Below the pieces are notes generated by a model. The model saw only the letters and a list, made by a program, of their open reading frames with translations, was not told where the DNA came from and did not search any database. Made by a program: the position numbers and the translations under genes. DNA of 64,000 nucleotides, taken from contig CAWJNV010000002.1 of NCBI GenBank assembly GCA_963844325.1, forward strand, positions 5,518,001-5,582,000. Reading direction: 5' to 3'. The first letter of the stretch is position 1; every line of letters starts with the position of its first letter. Shown here one piece after another: positions 10,601 through 17,521 of the stretch. The DNA comes from CADCTQ01 sp963844325 (GTDB taxonomy: Bacteria > Bacteroidota > Bacteroidia > Cytophagales > 172606-1).

Positions 10601-11666
10601 GCCCCACCCCTCTTTTCCCTAAAGCCCGGGCCACCGCACTACTCTGGTGGTTAAGCGCTTCATAGGTCATTTGCTTTCCTGCGCAAGACAATGCAACGGC
10701 CGCCGGCTGTTCGGCGGCTTGCATCGCAAACATTTCATGCACTGCTTTAAATGGCAGGTAGTCTTTTTCCGTTTGATTGTACCCGACGACCAGATCAGTA
10801 TGTTCCCTGTCAGTGATCGGGAGCAATTCCGCCACCGTTATTTCCGGGCGGGTCATCGCAAGCTTGATTATATTTTCTAATCCGGCCCCCAGCCGATAGA
10901 TGGTTTCCTTCTTGAACAAGGCCGTGGAATACTCGAACGAATAGTGAATGGCTTCATTCTCCTCCACTATTTCCAGCGTAAGGTCGAATTTGGCAAAACC
11001 AGGATCAAACAGGTATCGGGATGCCTTAAAGTCTTTGGTTGCCAACTTTGACACCGTTTCGGTCTGGTGCAGAAACATGGTGTCAAAAACCGGGTTTCTG
11101 CCGGGATTCGATCCGACAGGAAGAAGTTGAAGCAACTCGTCGAAAGCAAGATCCCGATGCTCAATTGCTTTGTTCAGAATTGCCATGCTGTTTTGAACCC
11201 ATTCTGCAAATGACCCCTTGCCATCCAACGTGATTCTGATGGGCAGTATTCCCGCAAACATGCCAAATACCCTCCGTAGCTCCGGGTGTCTTCTTCCATT
11301 TACGGGAATGCCGATGATCAGGTCGTCTTGTCCCGTAAACTTGGAAAGCAAAACACCGTATGCCGTGAACAGCAATGCGTGCATGGTCACGCCCTTTTGC
11401 CTGGCAAATCGGGCTAATTGCTTAGCCAGGTTCTTATCAAGGGCAAAATGAATCCTCCCGCCCTTAGGATTAAATACAATGGGGCGTCGAAAGTCCGCCG
11501 GCAATGCCAAAACGGGCAACTCCCCGCTCAACTGATGCTGCCAGTATTCCCGGAGTGACTTATTATCTTTGGCACTTCTGTTCTTTTCCCACCCGATAAA
11601 ATCTACGTATGAAACGGACGCCTCCGCAGGTTGATGTCCCTCGTAAAATTGAAGCAGGTCTTCAAC
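7635..11666 (-). CDS. NRPS C(part)-A-T-E, downstream part of frameshifted synthetase
   Basis: The frame is open to about 11670; its first ATG is 11531, but coding similarity begins at the T/A homopolymer at 11667-11672. It carries the rest of a C domain begun in the upstream frame. Next come an A domain (YTSGTTGRPKG), a T domain (FELGGDSIKA), and a terminal epimerization domain with PIQRWFF, HHLIMDGMSWRIL, ESHGRHL, RTIGWFTNLYPV and NYLGQF. The A-domain code reads DLTKIGEVGK, one residue from the asparagine code DLTKLGEVGK, so D-Asn is the likely residue delivered to the next protein. One added base in the homopolymer joins it to the upstream FAAL frame into a protein of about 2140 aa. Whether the shift is real or a sequencing error cannot be told here. 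Confidence 0.92.
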   Translation of the reverse strand, partial: VEDLLQFYEGHQPAEASVSYVDFIGWEKNRSAKDNKSLREYWQHQLSGELPVLALPADFRRPIVFNPKGGRIHFALDKNLAKQLARFARQKGVTMHALLFTAYGVLLSKFTGQDDLIIGIPVNGRRHPELRRVFGMFAGILPIRITLDGKGSFAEWVQNSMAILNKAIEHRDLAFDELLQLLPVGSNPGRNPVFDTMFLHQTETVSKLATKDFKASRYLFDPGFAKFDLTLEIVEENEAIHYSFEYSTALFKKETIYRLGAGLENIIKLAMTRPEITVAELLPITDREHTDLVVGYNQTEKDYLPFKAVHEMFAMQAAEQPAAVALSCAGKQMTYEALNHQSSAVARALGKRGVGRNDIVAVCLPNSFELVVSILGILKAGAAYLPIDEDMPVDRIGFMLNDSKSKLFISQAALWKDDAAMKPDFVILSVEDLLDNADSEVAEHAGTPSGLAYVIYTSGTTGRPKGVMIEHGSLSNYVNWAREQYLEGAGCAMPLYTSVSFDLTITSIFLPLVSGGKIVIYDKSGAESLIEKVMRENQVDLVKLTPSHLKLMQKKNLLRPGTKIKKFIVGGEALDKQLASDAWRLMGRNVQIYNEYGPTEATVGCMIHAFSPEDLDQSVPIGRPIANVQIYLLDPYLKPVPTLVTGEIYVAGTALARGYLFQHELTRKTFVDNPFNAGQKMYKTGDLAKRLPDGNLVYLGRKDHQVKLNGYRIEIAEIEARLMEFPGVDQCAVAVDAKSRMLSAYYTKKTDRAITERELRVFLAAKLPHYMIPVRLIPLDAFPLTANGKLDLNRLEIFESRPAQWVDEESATETESVFVNVWKGILGGKPVSLHDNFFELGGDSIKAVQISSKLFEKGISVKVKDILIHQTIRQISRHAKHLDGTAQYEQGMVEGKVTPTPIQRWFFRQQFSNPNYYNQSVLLQIKSPLDVAALESAFAVLVGHHDALRLNLDPEDNTLFYNTAHIGKGFRVDQLEVGDERSLGKACDHVRRSVNLSEGLLLKAAIMKRAEGPDFLFITAHHLIMDGMSWRILLRDLYDVYFQLKNNQDVKLPRKTASFRDWSEALSQYAKSEQVRRESEYWNKLQEIHFVLPNGNAAGCQEALQRVSRVGVVLDKNVTHFLLHNAHKQYNADVLILLNAALVSALHNWTGGEEFVIEQESHGRHLEEVNASRTIGWFTNLYPVRLFYYNQVSELIQSVKETIRKVPGNGVGYWLNRFTENSTHPKPPPSEVRLNYLGQFGEELNNELMALSFMAAGTEVDPINEPTAKLELNAWVVGDAFRIELNYDAKIFPQSAVSGFLSRFTHALNQIATHIADETELHFTPSDFENVNLDQEELNDLFL

Positions 11667-14062
11667 AAAAAATAGACCGATGGACCATCGGCAATGATGT
11701 GATGAAAATCCAGCAACAGCAGAAAGGCAGCGTTGTCCCGGTCATGCAGCAGGTAAAATCTACATAACGGGCCATGACTCAGATCGAACGGTTTTATCAA
11801 CGCTGCCGCCTTTTCCTGCCAGTTTTCTTCTTTACAGTACAAACATTCCAGCCTGACATCTACTAATTGTTGCACTTTTAGCTCAGATGCCTCCTCAAAC
11901 CGGAAGGTTATCCGCAGTGAATCGTGACGCCTGACAATTTGTTGCAGGCTTGACTCAAGCTTTCTCTCATCCACCCTTCCCCGCAGGACAAGCGCCGTGG
12001 GAATGTTGTAGGCTACTGAGCCTTCATCTAGCCTCCAGGCGTAATAAATGCGTTTTTGCAGGGATGCAATCGGGTAATACGCACTCGGTTTTGCTTTTGG
12101 GATGGGTTCGTACTTATTTTTTTCGAGGAAATCCAATTCGGTTGCCAGCCTTCTTATGGTTTGCCAATCGTAAAGTTTGGCCAGTGGCAAGTACACATTC
12201 CAGGCACGTTGCACTTCCATGGCTATATTGGCGGCCTTCAGTGAATTGACCCCTATTTCAAACAGCTTGCTCTCAGCGCCAATGTTATGGGCATTGAGCA
12301 CTTCTCGCCAGATTTTTAGCAACCTCGCCTCGGTATCGTTCTTCGGGGGGGCAATATTGCCTTCGCCCGATCCATTGCTTAAGTTGGACAATTGACGCTC
12401 CACGTCTTTAAAAAAGCCCTTTTGGTATCTTTTAACCAGTTCGAAGCGCTTTAACTTCCCGCTTGTTGTTCTTGGAATGTCGTGTACAGGCAGGATTTTA
12501 TTGATTTCGAAACCGAATTTCCCGTTGATGTGAAGCTTCAAGGCCCGGGCCACCGGAATGAACTTTTCCAGACTACCCCGGTGAAACACAAAGGCCAGTA
12601 TTTCTTCACATTGCGTTTCTGCATCAAATGATCCTGCAATTACGATTTTATTGAGTTCAATGCCCTCCGCCGATTCTGCTTCTTTTTCAATATCGTGAGG
12701 ATAATAGTTCAACCCGTTTACAAACAAAATGTCCTTTGCCCGGCCCGTAACAAAAAGGGAGCCATCCTGCATAAATCCCAAATCGCCGGTATTGAGCCAA
12801 CCTTTACTGCTCATTACTTCATTCGTTGCCGCTGGGTTGTTGTAGTATCCCGCCGTGACATTTTTTCCTTTGATGTGGATTTGCCCGATCACTCCATCTC
12901 CCAACGCCTGGCCGCCTTCTTGCACAATGCGTACCCGACAGTGGTTGATGGGCTTCCCAACATTAACGAAGATCGCTGAAGCATCCCCCTGGTCAATCAC
13001 TTCAATGTGATCTCCCGGATTAAGCTTCAGGCGGTTGAGGCTTACCTGCATAAATTCATCTGTAACGCTGGACATGGACACGGCCACCGAAGCTTCGGCT
13101 AATCCATATACCGGGCACATGGCGGTACTGCGGAGCGCAAATTTTTCCATCGCCTGGTTGAATTCACGGCAGAGTTTTTCAGAAATAGGTTCTGCACCGT
13201 TGTATACTATTCTGACGTTTGACAGGTCCCAAGTGCGGTTCTCCTCCTTTAGGTATTTTAAAAGGTAACGAAAGCCAAAATTCGGAGAACAGAGTATCGT
13301 GATTTTATGCTCCGATGCCTTATCCATCCAGATAGCGGGACGTCTTACGAAGGAATGCGTAGGTATCAAATATTGATTGATCCCGCAGAACAGCGGGTTC
13401 AGGTGAAATCCAATCATACCCATATCATGGGTCAGGGGCATCCAGCTCAGCATTGAGTCGGCTTCGCTGTATTGAGCCGCCTGCCCGATTGCCTCCATAT
13501 TGGCGATCACATTGCGGTGCGTAAGCACTACGCCCTTAGGTAAACCCGTTGATCCTGAGGAGAATTGAATAAATGCGATGTCCTCCGGACGGGGAGCAAC
13601 TACTGCTCCGGCTTCCGCGGAGGTAAACAAGTTTTCAAGTTTGATTGCTTTTCTTGCTATTGCGTTACAGATACCCGAAAATCCACGCGCTGTACCGTAG
13701 ATTTCAAGGGGGTTCAAATCATTGGCGCCAATTACTATAAAGGGGTTATTCAGGAATGTCCATACTTGAAACAGTTTTTCACGGTGATCATCGTTTTTGC
13801 CTACCGTTAGCGGAACCGGGATGATTCCACCAAGAAGACAAGCCCAAAAAGAGATTAAGAAATGCTTGTTGTCTTCAATTTGCAATACAACCTCATCTTT
13901 AGGCTGTACCCCGCTCTGCTGCAGCACGTGCAGTACGCCAACAGCGTGCTCGTATAACCGTGCATACGATAGAAATTCCTCTCCATTGGTGTGTATGAAT
14001 ACGATCCCCTTACCGGTTAGGCAACTTTTCGATTTTAATATCTCAATGAGTGTCACCGTCAC
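11603..14062 (-). CDS. Fatty-acyl-AMP ligase - ACP - C(part), upstream part of frameshifted NRPS
   Basis: The N-terminal part resembles fatty-acyl-AMP ligases: it has the adenylation motif FSSGSTGLPKG, YGLAEA, and TGRAKDILFVNG. It is followed by a carrier domain (FEIGVNSLKA, with Ser for phosphopantetheine) and a condensation domain with HHIIADG. This is the usual loader of a lipopeptide synthetase: it activates a fatty acid and passes it to the first amino acid. The C domain breaks after GPSVYF at the homopolymer 11667-11672, and the frame then runs to an out-of-register stop at 11603. The first ATG at 14173 would add about 37 unrelated-looking residues. I favour GTG at 14062 or 14056, just before TLIEILKSK, but the start is uncertain. 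Confidence 0.88.
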   Translation of the reverse strand: MTVTLIEILKSKSCLTGKGIVFIHTNGEEFLSYARLYEHAVGVLHVLQQSGVQPKDEVVLQIEDNKHFLISFWACLLGGIIPVPLTVGKNDDHREKLFQVWTFLNNPFIVIGANDLNPLEIYGTARGFSGICNAIARKAIKLENLFTSAEAGAVVAPRPEDIAFIQFSSGSTGLPKGVVLTHRNVIANMEAIGQAAQYSEADSMLSWMPLTHDMGMIGFHLNPLFCGINQYLIPTHSFVRRPAIWMDKASEHKITILCSPNFGFRYLLKYLKEENRTWDLSNVRIVYNGAEPISEKLCREFNQAMEKFALRSTAMCPVYGLAEASVAVSMSSVTDEFMQVSLNRLKLNPGDHIEVIDQGDASAIFVNVGKPINHCRVRIVQEGGQALGDGVIGQIHIKGKNVTAGYYNNPAATNEVMSSKGWLNTGDLGFMQDGSLFVTGRAKDILFVNGLNYYPHDIEKEAESAEGIELNKIVIAGSFDAETQCEEILAFVFHRGSLEKFIPVARALKLHINGKFGFEINKILPVHDIPRTTSGKLKRFELVKRYQKGFFKDVERQLSNLSNGSGEGNIAPPKNDTEARLLKIWREVLNAHNIGAESKLFEIGVNSLKAANIAMEVQRAWNVYLPLAKLYDWQTIRRLATELDFLEKNKYEPIPKAKPSAYYPIASLQKRIYYAWRLDEGSVAYNIPTALVLRGRVDERKLESSLQQIVRRHDSLRITFRFEEASELKVQQLVDVRLECLYCKEENWQEKAAALIKPFDLSHGPLCRFYLLHDRDNAAFLLLLDFHHIIADGPSVYFLLKTCFNFTRDINLRRRPFHT

Positions 14063-14430
14063 TAATGTTTTGATGTAAGTGAATTGAATGGTTGTTGCTA
14101 CCCTATGGGGAAGAAGTCTGCGCTTAAATACCAGATGGCAAAAAGGGATGAGTTGGGGTATGCCCCACAGCAAAGAAGGTGGGCCCGCTCCAAGCTAGGC
14201 TGACCCCGAGCAGGTGCAGGAGCCGGAGTATCGTTGGGAACTGGAGGATCGGTTCGATAGGGAGGTCCGTGATATGAACCGGCAAATGTCGGAATCAATG
14301 CCCCGCGCAATGCTGGAAGATCACCAAAAAAGGCTGCTTGTCAGGTATGGCCCCGGCGCAGTAGCCGACCAGAGTTAATTTGCAGGAGAAATCAGGGGAA
14401 AAGCCATTCTCCCACTTCCGAAGTAGTAGG
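14063..14430. other. Leader gap between antiterminator gene and NRPS, with a plus-strand coding remnant
   Basis: About 370 bp separate the UpxY-like gene from the NRPS start. RfaH/LoaP-type factors act on such leaders, but I see no strong hairpin here. On the plus strand, 14199-14378 reads as a charged 59-residue tail ending GPGAVADQS and stop, with no upstream start. It looks like the 3' end of a lost gene rather than a working ORF. Confidence 0.3.
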
Positions 14431-14943
14431 CTAACCCACTTTCTCAAGAAAGGCAGTCTCAATGTCGACTGATATTACTTGATGGATTGTTTCCAACTCC
14501 ACGAACAGTCTGGTTGTACCTTTCATATCCTTGACTTTTCCCATCAATCCTGAGAGCGGGCCTTCTTTTACCTGGACTTTCTCACCTTTGATGCAGCCAT
14601 TCTCATTGTTTATTTTATTTGTCACCGAGGACAACTGTTTAATCATATCAATCTCAGCATCCTTAACAACAGCCGGTACGCCATCGAATGATATTAATCT
14701 CACGACGCCATTTACCATTAAAACCGTCCAGATTTCTTTGAGAGATACGTTTACGAATACATAATTAGGAAACAGCGGAACTTCGAGCTTTTTCTTTCTG
14801 TCCCACCACTGCCTTACTTCTGTCTTTATAGGCAGGAAAGCATTTATTTTTCGCCTGCTCAGTTCTTTATATATCTTTTTTTCGCTATTGGGACAAGTGT
14901 ACACCACGTACCATCTCTGTGGAGCTTTCTCTTCTACTTTCAT
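14431..14943 (-). CDS. UpxY/RfaH/LoaP-like transcription antiterminator (NusG paralogue)
   Basis: The protein has about 170 residues from the ATG at 14943, chosen because the NusG N-terminal core begins right after it (RWYVVYTCPNSEKK). An earlier ATG at 14985 would add 14 residues. The NGN domain covers the first ~105 residues (FPNYVFVNV), and a KOW domain follows (GEKVQVKEGPLSG). Specialised NusG paralogues bind RNA polymerase and let it read through long operons. In Bacteroides, UpxY proteins do this for capsule operons; in Bacillus, LoaP does it for polyketide operons. Its position directly upstream of, and co-oriented with, at least 14 kb of NRPS genes suggests that this locus is the target. 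That link is inference. Confidence 0.87.
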   Translation of the reverse strand: MKVEEKAPQRWYVVYTCPNSEKKIYKELSRRKINAFLPIKTEVRQWWDRKKKLEVPLFPNYVFVNVSLKEIWTVLMVNGVVRLISFDGVPAVVKDAEIDMIKQLSSVTNKINNENGCIKGEKVQVKEGPLSGLMGKVKDMKGTTRLFVELETIHQVISVDIETAFLEKVG

Positions 14944-16026
14944 AAATACAAAGTCTGGTAAAAATGCTTTGAAGTTTGTTTGCAAATCTTATCCAGCCCA
15001 GTGCGATATATTCACAAAAGACTTTAAAATTAGAGGAATTGGTTAAAATACGAGAGGTTTATCTTGTCTAAAACTGGGTTTCAACCGGGTGATTTCTCAC
15101 GGAACGCTTCTTAGGGTGATTCGCCTACTAAATAAAGCCATCACTCAGACGGGCAGAAAGGGGCGAAAAACAGCAAGCTTCTGCCATCATGATCGTGATG
15201 ATACGATTCATTAAAAGGAATTACAATAAGATAAGTGCTTTGATTGCTACTCACAGAGGCCCTACTTAAAAACAGTACGAAAAGGGAGTAAACCTCCGGT
15301 TCGTACTGTTCAGGTAGTTGAGTAGGCTTCCAGTTGAACGTATAAGGCCAAATATTTGAGCACAGGGCTATGCCACAATCAATAACATGATTTGATGTTA
15401 GCTGTTACAAACTGGCAAAAGGGATTGAATCTTCAATCAGCGACTTGTACGATTCATTGAAAAGAATGCCAATGAGAAAGTGCTTTGATTGCTAATCACT
15501 GAGGCCCTGCTTGAAATCGGTACGAAAAAGGAGTAAATCTCCCGTTCAAGCTGCTCCGGTAGTTGAATAGACTTCCGGTTGAACGTACGATGTCAAACAT
15601 TTGAAGGCATGGCTAGGCCACAATCAATAACATGATCTAATACTAGCCGTAAATAAACCGAGGCAACAAAAGGATTAAAGCCTTAATCAGCAGCTTTAAC
15701 GATTATTCAGTTGCTAAATTAACAATCATCTTACAAAATATCAAGAGTTTCACTGAGAATATTTATTTTACGCACTTTTCTTACATGGTACTGCCGGCAC
15801 GGTTCCCGTAAACAGGCCCAATAACGGCCCCTCCACCAGTAACGAGCCTTTCACCGGCTGGCCTTGATCCGTTTCCGTGCCTGCTCACTGCCCGTTCCCG
15901 GGAATCAGAAGCGGGAACGCACTTGAGAACGCCTGCGTAACGGGTAACTCTTTTGTTAATAACCAGTTGCCAACCAAGTTGGCGTTCTCAAATACAACTG
16001 AATTTGCGGTAACATTTAGCGCAGTC
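14944..16026. other. Gene-free stretch upstream of the antiterminator
   Basis: No convincing coding region was found in about 1.1 kb. The middle is filled by two diverged direct repeats listed separately. The part from 15780 to 16026 is GC-richer and has short words such as CCCGTTCCCGGG but no recognisable gene. The promoter of the antiterminator gene must lie near 14950-15060; I could not assign clear -33 and -7 boxes. Confidence 0.4.
15200..15698. repeat. Two diverged ~250-bp direct repeats with internal hairpin
   Basis: Copy 1 (about 15200-15447) and copy 2 (about 15448-15698) share long blocks in the same order: TACGATTCATT, AGTGCTTTGATTGCTA, GTACGAAAA..GGAGTAAA, GGTTGAACGTA or AGTTGAACGTA, and CACAATCAATAACATGAT. 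A third partial start (AACGATT) follows. Copy 1 contains a strong stem, AACAGTACGAA (15271-15281) with TTCGTACTGTT (15300-15310), capped by GGAG/CTCC. Copy 2 keeps only the inner GGAG/CTCC part. No ORF is conserved between copies, so this is a noncoding repeat, a candidate structured RNA, or remnants of a small element. Confidence 0.65.
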
Positions 16027-16302
16027 TTACTGCGGCTGACCAGCCCCGTGCTCCTTGACGTAGCGGCTCAGGAGCCGGAAAAAATTCCGGGCATCCCGAA
16101 GTTCGGCGTAGATGTCGGCAAACTCCCGCTCTTGGTTCGACACAAATTCGTGGTTGAACACTACCCACAACATGGCCGCATCGATCTTGTCAGCCAAGCT
16201 CTCCAAAGCTTCATGGTTACGGTCTTGCATGAGGTACTTGAAGGGCTCTGCCTGTAGAAATTCGACCTTTGCACAGGGGTTGTTAGTGGCTGTCTGGTTC
16301 AT
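16027..16302 (-). CDS. Small hypothetical protein, 91 aa
   Basis: I do not recognise the family. It is a soluble, charged, probably helical protein (many E, A, R and F residues in the C-terminal half; no signal peptide or membrane span). It lies at the downstream end of the minus-strand restriction operon, 135 bp after the next small gene. It could be cargo of the same accessory segment, and coding is plausible but not certain. Confidence 0.5.
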   Translation of the reverse strand: MNQTATNNPCAKVEFLQAEPFKYLMQDRNHEALESLADKIDAAMLWVVFNHEFVSNQEREFADIYAELRDARNFFRLLSRYVKEHGAGQPQ

Positions 16303-16437
16303 AATGAAGATCGTTATCGCATTTGTGGAGGGTCAGGCTGGTTTTGTAGCGCTTACGCTATTCCTGTTTGTTGGACCAACCAAGTAGTTATGCAGAACCG
16401 GTAGGCGCAATGGCCTTCCCGTGGCAACGGTACGCAG

Positions 16438-16743
16438 TTACGAATCGGTCGCCCGGAGCTTGGCTACCATCTTGTACAACTGTACGTACATACTTTCCAG
16501 GGCCCGTATGAATACCTTTTCTTCCACGCGCTGGAAGTCCTCGAAGGGTAGGTCTTTGAACACATCCGCTGGCGTGCCTTGGTAAAGCTTCATGTCGTGC
16601 GGCAGCACGCAAACCTGCACGGCCAGTGTATCGCTGAAAACGGCTACATAGTGGTTGTTGTAGGTGCGTCCGTAGTAGTAAGCCGGATAATTTACCGGAA
16701 CGTGAATGGCGGTCTGGACGGTTTCTTCCTTGTACAAAATCAT
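16438..16743 (-). CDS. Small hypothetical protein, ~101 aa
   Basis: The start is taken at ATG 16743 (MILYKEETVQ); an earlier ATG at 16824 would overlap the end of the YgjP-like gene. The protein has a tyrosine-rich beta-like N-terminal half (YYYGRTYNNHY) and a helical C-terminal half. It has no known motif, no signal peptide and no transmembrane segment. It is co-oriented with, and directly downstream of, the type I restriction genes, so it may be transcribed with them. Function is unknown. Confidence 0.5.
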   Translation of the reverse strand: MILYKEETVQTAIHVPVNYPAYYYGRTYNNHYVAVFSDTLAVQVCVLPHDMKLYQGTPADVFKDLPFEDFQRVEEKVFIRALESMYVQLYKMVAKLRATDS

Positions 16744-16814
16744 ATTGCTTACGGATTTAGTGGGTTTTATGTGGTTGGATGAATTGTAAGTGGCAGTTTG
16801 TTGGCAGACGGCAC

Positions 16815-17519
16815 CTAATCCCACCGCAGTTGCTCAAGTTGCCCCTTGCGCTCCTGCCAATCGGGCATCACCTGTTCGAGTAACCGGTAGAATGCTGGCC
16901 CGTGGTTGTGTTCGATCAGGTGGGCCAGTTCGTGGGTGATCACATAGTCAATGCAGTACACCGGCGCCCGGATCAAGTAGGTATTGAGCCATACGGTGCC
17001 GTCGGCCGTGCAACTCCCCCACCGGCTTTTCATGCGCCGCACGCCCAGTGACGGCGGAGTCGGAACCTGGCCGGCGAAGAGGCCGATACAGACCAGCAGC
17101 CGCTCGGCAAACTTCGCTTCGGCCTGCTTGCGGTACCAGGCTTCTACCAGCCTGCCGATGCGTTGAGTCTGTTTCTCCTTCACCGTTACCCGAAGCTGTC
17201 CCCCTACCCTTTTCACCGTTTCCGGCGTTCCCAATTCTACCTTCAAGCGGTACTGCCGCCCCAGGTACCGGAACGATTCCCCGCTGACGTACTCTTTGGG
17301 CGCCTGCACCGGCCCTACCTGCGCGAAGTACCGTTGTTGCTTGAGTATCCAGCCGGCCCGGTGCATGAGCCGTTCCAATACCTGCTCTTCACCGGCTTCC
17401 GTAGGGGCTTTTACCTGTACGCTCCCGTCGGGGTGCACCTCGATGGCGAGGGTCTTGCGGTCTTCGCGCAACTCGCGGTAGCGGATAAGGCTGCTGCCGT
17501 AGGCTAGTTCTTTCTCCAT
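16815..17519 (-). CDS. YgjP-like (DUF45/M48-type) metallopeptidase
   Basis: The 234-aa protein starts at ATG 17519, two bases after the hsdR stop codon, so the genes are translationally adjacent; the longer frame to 17600 only overlaps hsdR. It carries RMKSRWGSC and the zinc motif ITHELAHLIEHNH, the signature of YgjP/SprT-like proteins. In this family two His and a downstream Glu or His bind zinc. DUF45 genes are commonly found next to hsdR, where their role is not settled; proteolytic control of restriction is one idea. The enzyme is predicted to be cytosolic. Confidence 0.88.
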   Translation of the reverse strand: MEKELAYGSSLIRYRELREDRKTLAIEVHPDGSVQVKAPTEAGEEQVLERLMHRAGWILKQQRYFAQVGPVQAPKEYVSGESFRYLGRQYRLKVELGTPETVKRVGGQLRVTVKEKQTQRIGRLVEAWYRKQAEAKFAERLLVCIGLFAGQVPTPPSLGVRRMKSRWGSCTADGTVWLNTYLIRAPVYCIDYVITHELAHLIEHNHGPAFYRLLEQVMPDWQERKGQLEQLRWD

Positions 17520-17521
17520 GC

